A stretch of 21,813 bases of DNA from RGIG8775 sp045612185 (GTDB lineage Bacteria > Bacillota > Clostridia > Oscillospirales > CAG-272): NCBI GenBank assembly GCA_045612185.1, contig JAZKYO010000001.1, positions 1 through 21,813 of the forward strand. Direction: 5' to 3'. The first letter of the stretch is position 1. Each line of letters begins with the position of its first letter. The position numbers were made by a program, and so were the translations under genes. Shown here piece by piece: positions 19,001 to 21,813 of this stretch. The notes beneath the pieces were generated by a model that had not been told where the DNA came from, did not search any database, and saw only the letters and a list, made by a program, of their open reading frames with translations.

Positions 19001-19138
19001 GTCATAAAGTACCGACACTATCTTTCGCGTCGTGTGGGTTCCGTCTTTGTCCCCCGCAGCCGACGCGGGAAAAACCAAGCAGGAAAGCACTGTAATCAAC
19101 GCCAGAAAACAGCATAGTACTCTCTGTTTTAGTCTCAT
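16085..19138 (-). CDS. Exported, membrane-anchored von Willebrand A-domain protein
   Basis: A 1017-residue protein and first gene of the operon. It has a signal peptide (basic MRLKQR, hydrophobic core, probable cleavage after ASA near residue 27). A vWA domain (~38-255) carries a MIDAS metal site: D46-N-S48-G-S50, a likely T139 and D179 in LVILSDGAF. Residues ~260-810 are beta-rich and look like several extracellular Ig-like or similar sandwich repeats. One transmembrane helix at ~820-845 is followed by a ~170-residue cytoplasmic domain with many aromatic and basic residues that I do not recognise. Topology is thus metal-binding adhesion or sensor module outside, unknown domain inside next to the tubulin-like proteins. 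The ATG has AAAGGAG just upstream, and a near-consensus promoter lies about 100 bases further. vWA proteins are known genomic partners of one large tubulin-like family. Ligand and signalling direction are unknown. Confidence 0.9.
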   Translation of the reverse strand: MRLKQRVLCCFLALITVLSCLVFPASAAGDKDGTHTTRKIVSVLYDNSGSMNDPVVTGSANPVQKNPYARYALQMLLSMLGTDDTLVITPLNKKDKYDRTSAVNSVSNSITVDLSKKNRSDEILSALSNDLLKNPNGGTPGPSPLGVAMQHLTNQGLREEVDISSKEDETEYWLVILSDGAFNDDGNSYLVSAQELLKPYITKYPVMNTIFIGFGSGAPKSADFGQLVGNYPFRVYDADSSEKLINDMQEIANLLSSRCKLEDTDYSVQGNKVVLDLDKFKYSIKSVSLIAQDCGATLKSATYNGKSLSIAQPCVIKAESITVDDKGTLMKDGYSAIVKDAGYLYGGKLELEFSAPVKRLSIMTEPALRVSAYFECNIGGKWERISVQEINATKLGGDKVRAGYEAFEQTTGQPVDIEELFGSTTTSVTYAGNSYKVGEEFALVTGDEVAVVTVSVLNGSYTVQAELACKVLESLDDYRVDVVANDQSKPGLMKADFEYTVIVDKKPLTKAEMSNYKCSAVLKGPDGKESQLKVSIGSDGKAKVSVNESSGAYGDYEVLFTVVDPDNLSRTGKSAISLCPEELKIEIKGQNPISVTQHGILSNTTPFTFELTAGGKAFDFSNDIITYKLEFDEKDVTGYATVAENTITYVPKAEHMSSISNGSKKVTLSVNSDKFPTVSISKFAELIVGDIKYDIQAVDSGKKEVDRFNINKSGAVLYFKVIRDGALLAADELRAGLDAGEFKFGGDGLFTWQFWLPVGYSADVAEVNGEPVVEYRVVRKWYNIIPVNFMSMFIFGGDKTVEVEYRGASASDFVTFTPSNIVEYIWRVLLFIFLLFLVSWVVGFFNGHAKNLPTGMFITISDFNQPDAYFAVKYVNIGFKEKWLWHIKRFHKIFIWGHQEEVRAFGTIKYGFTKDGKATFSFRGDNIVEANIKDGKPKWKPVQEYIDKCKKAYRKNGEKGVRSISKALELHGPDMKTLFQATKTKIDPKYIYNASNRAYGVLDDNGTLESVIFFVKL

Positions 19139-19180
19139 TATTTTCTCCTTTTCTCAGAATTTTGATCGAACACGGCCATA

Positions 19181-19224
19181 TATTATATAATAATATGTAG
19201 CGACATAGCCAAAACGTAGCTATG
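19181..19224 (-). promoter_or_regulatory. Dyad elements in the 5' leader of the vWA-tubulin operon
   Basis: Two symmetric elements lie just downstream of the predicted transcription start (~19228): a CATAGC/GCTATG inverted pair (19204-19209 with 19219-19224) and a perfect 12-base AT palindrome TATTATATAATA (19181-19192). They could be operator sites or weak leader hairpins. No riboswitch class is recognised. Confidence 0.4.
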
Positions 19225-19234
19225 GGTAACTATT

Positions 19235-19263
19235 ATGATAGCATACAATTCATAGTCTGTCAA
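19235..19263 (-). promoter_or_regulatory. Sigma-A-type promoter of the leftward operon
   Basis: On the minus strand TTGACA (19263-19258), a 17-base spacer and TATCAT (19240-19235) give a perfect -35 and a 5/6 -10 match. The predicted start near 19228 leaves a ~90-base leader before the vWA gene. No other equally good promoter was noticed inside the operon, so all five genes probably depend on it. Confidence 0.75.
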
Positions 19264-19394
19264 CACTTTTTTACTTTTTTTGCGATTTTAGACAACTTTT
19301 CTTTAATATTTTTGGTAAAAAAAGCAACAACTTTGTCATTTTTTAGACAATAATAGCGGCAAACAAGCCCCAAAGCCACGCAAAACGCGCTGTA

Positions 19395-19424
19395 TTGACA
19401 AAATTCAACCTTTATTAATATAAT
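19395..19424 (+). promoter_or_regulatory. Upstream promoter of the RyR/TrkA gene
   Basis: TTGACA (19395-19400) and TATAAT (19419-19424) are both perfect consensus hexamers with an 18-base spacer. The predicted start near 19431 gives a ~120-base leader that would run through the second promoter. Confidence 0.6.
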
Positions 19425-19489
19425 TAAACAGAGCTGTGCCAAACAACGGAAAACAGCGACAAATTTTGCTTTAAAAACCGAATTATTTA

Positions 19490-19518
19490 TTGACATTTAC
19501 GTTCTGCTATGGTAAAAT
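19490..19518 (+). promoter_or_regulatory. Proximal promoter of the RyR/TrkA gene
   Basis: TTGACA (19490-19495), a 17-base spacer and TAAAAT (19513-19518) lie directly upstream of the gene, giving a leader of ~30 bases. This is probably the main promoter of the gene. Confidence 0.7.
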
Positions 19519-19542
19519 AAAAGTCGAAGATTTTATTTTTAT

Positions 19543-19547
19543 GGAGG
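19543..19547 (+). promoter_or_regulatory. Ribosome binding site of the RyR/TrkA gene
   Basis: GGAGG six bases before the ATG at 19554 fixes the start of the rightward gene. Confidence 0.8.
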
Positions 19548-19553
19548 CAAATT

Positions 19554-21608
19554 ATGATAACCCTTGTAGCGGTTCCGTCAGTACTCGCCATAATAGCGCT
19601 GATACTTTGGCTGGCAACTATCAGTCTTTCCAACACACTTGTGTTCATCGCCTTTTCCGCAGCGGTTACCCTTGGAACGGTAATTCTGTGGATAGCATCT
19701 CTGTTTTTCACATACAGCCAGCGCAAAAAGTACAAAATATCCTTTGTGCTTATCGCCGGATTGGTAGTAGGCGCGCTTTCCGCCTTTCTCCCCTTGTGCG
19801 CCAAAGACGTAGCGTTAACCTCTCCCCCCGCGTTTGAAACGGGATTTTTAAACCTTGTAAGCGCCCTGCACAGCACCGTGCGACTTTTCGTTATCGACGG
19901 AGATTACCAGACAATTCTTAACTTCTCGTCAGAGACTCTTAACGGCGGCTGGGTACATCTTTACAACGCTATCGCGGGAATACTTCACATTGCGTGCCCC
20001 TTGCTCACCGCGCGCGGAATCGTATCTCTGTTTTACAACTTCACCGCGTATCTTCGCTATTACGCCGGGTTCTTCAAGGATGCGTATGTTTTCTCCGACC
20101 TTAACGACCGATCTATAAAGCTCGCCCGCGACCTCAAGAAGAAAAGCCCTAAGAGAATGATCATCTTCACCGACGTTTTCAAGGTGAATGACGAGGAGTC
20201 CTACGAGCTTATCGAGCAAGCTCAGGAGCTTGACGCTATACTCTTTAAAAACGATATTACAGTCATAGACTTCCATTTCCACAGTCCTGCGACAAAGCTC
20301 TACTTCTTCATCATCGGCGAGGACGATTCTGAGAACATCAACCAGACCATCTATCTCTCAAAGCCCAGCGTCAAGAAAAAAGCTCAAGCCTTACTCGGCT
20401 ACAAGACTGACTATGCCCCAAGCGGCTACGACTACAAGCGCAAGGGCGGAGACACCAGAATTTATCTTTTCACAATTCACTCAAGCAGCGAACAGCTTTT
20501 AAGTTCAATAACACCGCAGTTCCTTAAGCTCAGACGTGTAAACGACGTTCAGTCGCTTGTTTATAAGCTTCTCTACGACGAGGGACATTACATATTCCAA
20601 AGCGCTACCGAATCAGGGAATATGCTCAGCCACCCACTTACGGGCGAGCCCGTACCCGAAAAGCTGATTTCGGCAGTAGTTATCGGTCTCGGATTCCACG
20701 GGACAGAGGTTCTCAAAGCCCTGCCCTGGTTCTGCCAGCTCTACCCTTATCGAGTGGAAATAACAGCGTTTGACAAAGATAAATCCGCCGAATCACGCTT
20801 TACATCACAGTGCCCCGAGCTTATGTCGGAAGAACACAACGGAGATTTTGATACCGACGGTGAGGCACATTACAAAATCACAATCAACCCCGAAATGCCC
20901 GACGGATGCAACGTAAACTCAAGCGAGTTTGACAGAGCAATAGAAAAGCTTGAAAATACCACCTACGTTATAGTGGCCCTCGGTAACGATGACCTTAACG
21001 TACAGGTAGCGGCAAAAATCCGAATTCTCCTTAAGAGAAAAGGCAAACACCCCTTTATTCACGCCATAGTTTACAACCCCGACAAGCAATCCTTGCTCCA
21101 GAAGGGCTCTATCGCGACGGGCATTATGTACGATATTCACCCCACGGGCGACACCTCTATCAACTTCTCCGAGGACTGCATTATCAACTCAAAGCTTGAA
21201 AAGGAAGCGGAAGGACGCCACCTCGCATGGGCACACACCGACGAGGAGAAAGAAGCCTTTTGGAAATACGACTATAACTATCGCTCGTCCATCGCCGCGG
21301 TTATTCATAAGAAATTCAAGAACAAATGCGACTTCTACCTTGGAGACGACAAAGACGGCACCCCCTTGTATTATCATCACGAGGGCGTTCCGGGCGCTGA
21401 CCTTCCCAAGGAAGAGCGCCAAGACCCCAAATACGAGTATCTTGGAAAGATGGAGCATCAGAGATGGAACGCGTACGTCCGCTCCGAGGGTTACGTTCTC
21501 CCCTTAGAGGGCTTTACCCGTGACAAGCTGGCAAAAACGCACCACCACCTCCGCCCCTTCGACGAGCTTACCCCGGAGGTCAAAGCCAATGATATAGACT
21601 CATTCTGA
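19554..21608 (+). CDS. Membrane protein with TrkA-type Rossmann domain(s) and C-terminal RyR domain
   Basis: A 684-residue protein, transcribed away from the operon. Hydrophobic segments near residues 4-24, 29-53, 62-82 and ~136-160 form an N-terminal membrane domain. Residues ~176-300 look like a first degenerate Rossmann unit (YVFSDLNDRSIKLA). A second Rossmann unit starts at ~372 with the nucleotide-loop pattern GLGFHG (378-383), an acidic residue after the second strand (D407), and a TYVIVALGNDDLN stretch (470-482), as in TrkA-N domains that bind NAD or other nucleotides. The last ~57 residues (628-684) match the RyR repeat first described in ryanodine receptors: LGKMEHQRWNAYVRSEGY, then KTHHHLRPFDEL and a terminal D. 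RyR fused to TrkA domains occurs in bacteria, but the biochemical role is not established. Topology resembles a ligand-gated channel or sensor with cytosolic ligand domains, though no pore selectivity motif is seen. It may act with the divergent operon, since the two share the promoter region. Confidence 0.88.
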   Translation: MITLVAVPSVLAIIALILWLATISLSNTLVFIAFSAAVTLGTVILWIASLFFTYSQRKKYKISFVLIAGLVVGALSAFLPLCAKDVALTSPPAFETGFLNLVSALHSTVRLFVIDGDYQTILNFSSETLNGGWVHLYNAIAGILHIACPLLTARGIVSLFYNFTAYLRYYAGFFKDAYVFSDLNDRSIKLARDLKKKSPKRMIIFTDVFKVNDEESYELIEQAQELDAILFKNDITVIDFHFHSPATKLYFFIIGEDDSENINQTIYLSKPSVKKKAQALLGYKTDYAPSGYDYKRKGGDTRIYLFTIHSSSEQLLSSITPQFLKLRRVNDVQSLVYKLLYDEGHYIFQSATESGNMLSHPLTGEPVPEKLISAVVIGLGFHGTEVLKALPWFCQLYPYRVEITAFDKDKSAESRFTSQCPELMSEEHNGDFDTDGEAHYKITINPEMPDGCNVNSSEFDRAIEKLENTTYVIVALGNDDLNVQVAAKIRILLKRKGKHPFIHAIVYNPDKQSLLQKGSIATGIMYDIHPTGDTSINFSEDCIINSKLEKEAEGRHLAWAHTDEEKEAFWKYDYNYRSSIAAVIHKKFKNKCDFYLGDDKDGTPLYYHHEGVPGADLPKEERQDPKYEYLGKMEHQRWNAYVRSEGYVLPLEGFTRDKLAKTHHHLRPFDELTPEVKANDIDSF

Positions 21609-21628
21609 TATTATAAAACAACAGAAAC

Positions 21629-21663
21629 GGAGCGGTCTCGGAGAGACAGCTCCTGTTTTGTTT
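21629..21663 (+). terminator. Terminator of the RyR/TrkA gene
   Basis: A hairpin GGAGC (21629-21633), GTCTC (21635-21639), GGA loop, GAGAC (21643-21647), GCTCC (21649-21653), with one opposed unpaired base on each side, is followed by TGTTTTGTTT. It lies 20 bases after the stop codon and immediately before the right-end repeat. Confidence 0.85.
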
Positions 21664-21669
21664 AAAAAA

Positions 21670-21808
21670 CAAATTGTAGTTTGTAGGTGTGTTCGCACAT
21701 ATCATTGTAGGGACCGGCGTCCTCGACGGTCCATTTGGCACAAATGAAATTTGCATCGCTATGTATAACAAATTTATTTAATTGATATAACAACCATTTT
21801 GTTTGATA
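21670..21808. repeat. Right copy of the inverted repeat flanking the window
   Basis: Reverse complement of 1-135 with a 4-base insertion and three substitutions, all three of which lie in the inner ~25 bases. It holds the same GC-rich hairpin (GGACCG...CGGTCC) and AT-rich dyad. It begins right after the terminator of the RyR/TrkA gene, so the two repeat copies bracket exactly the six genes and their terminators. Confidence 0.9.
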
Positions 21809-21813
21809 TTTTA

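Larger units (their letters stand above)
19139..19553. promoter_or_regulatory. Divergent intergenic regulatory region (415 bases, no gene)
   Basis: An AT-rich gap between the leftward operon and the rightward RyR/TrkA gene. It holds one leftward promoter, two rightward promoters, dyad elements in the operon leader and a direct repeat TTTTAGACAA at 19286-19295 and 19341-19350 that could be an operator pair. I see no convincing small gene in it; a 78-codon leftward frame overlaps promoter elements at both ends and lacks a ribosome site. The shared region suggests coordinated control of both transcription units. Confidence 0.65.

Noticed and set aside
19260..19496. 78-codon leftward frame with a hydrophobic middle and Lys-rich end, toxin-like at first sight
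   Set aside because: No Shine-Dalgarno site; its start overlaps the -35 of the proximal rightward promoter and its stop overlaps the -35 of the leftward promoter, so it is best read as promoter DNA.
1..21813. Prophage, integrative element or CRISPR locus
   Set aside because: No integrase, transposase, phage structural gene, cas gene, tRNA attachment site or regularly spaced direct repeat was seen; only the inverted end repeats hint at mobility.

Overview
The window looks like a chromosomal segment of a Gram-positive, Clostridia-type bacterium. Nearly every gene start has a strong AAGGAG-type Shine-Dalgarno site, the promoters are close to sigma-A consensus, base composition is intermediate (judged by eye), and the edges carry a short GC-rich hairpin repeat of the kind scattered between genes in gut Clostridia. 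The last point is my impression, not a database result. No rRNA, tRNA, CRISPR array, transposase, integrase or phage structural gene is visible.

Layout. The two ends (1-135 and 21670-21808) are near-identical copies of one repeat in inverted orientation. Between them lie six real genes. Five form a leftward operon: a signal-peptide von Willebrand A (vWA) membrane protein (16085-19138), a large tubulin/FtsZ-like protein (12231-16049), a second divergent tubulin/FtsZ-like paralogue (8689-12138), a two-TM coiled-coil protein of unknown family (6597-8633), and a 2084-residue membrane protein (346-6600). The giant joins a degenerate SF2-helicase/DUF1998-like region, a CxxC-CxxC zinc knuckle, a long acidic and then Lys/Glu-rich spacer, and a C-terminal transglutaminase-like domain with an intact Cys-His-Asp triad. 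The operon starts from a near-consensus promoter at 19235-19263 and ends at one or two hairpin terminators (311-340, 161-192). The sixth gene (19554-21608) is divergent and encodes an N-terminal membrane domain, TrkA-type Rossmann domain(s) and a C-terminal RyR domain; it has two tandem candidate promoters and its own terminator. The 415-bp divergent intergenic region is the regulatory hub.

How it may work (inference). Large tubulin-like proteins encoded beside vWA proteins were proposed by Makarova and Koonin (2010) to form a membrane-remodelling system. This locus matches the vWA plus tubulin core, but has two tubulin paralogues in tandem, no OmpA partner (expected for a single-membrane cell), and two membrane proteins that I cannot match to the published description. 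A coherent reading is a surface vWA sensor that signals across the membrane to a GTP-dependent filament pair, which acts with a membrane-anchored pseudo-helicase/transglutaminase effector. The divergent RyR/TrkA protein would be a ligand- or nucleotide-sensing membrane partner. Whether this serves envelope remodelling, stress response or conflict (phage defence) cannot be decided from sequence alone.
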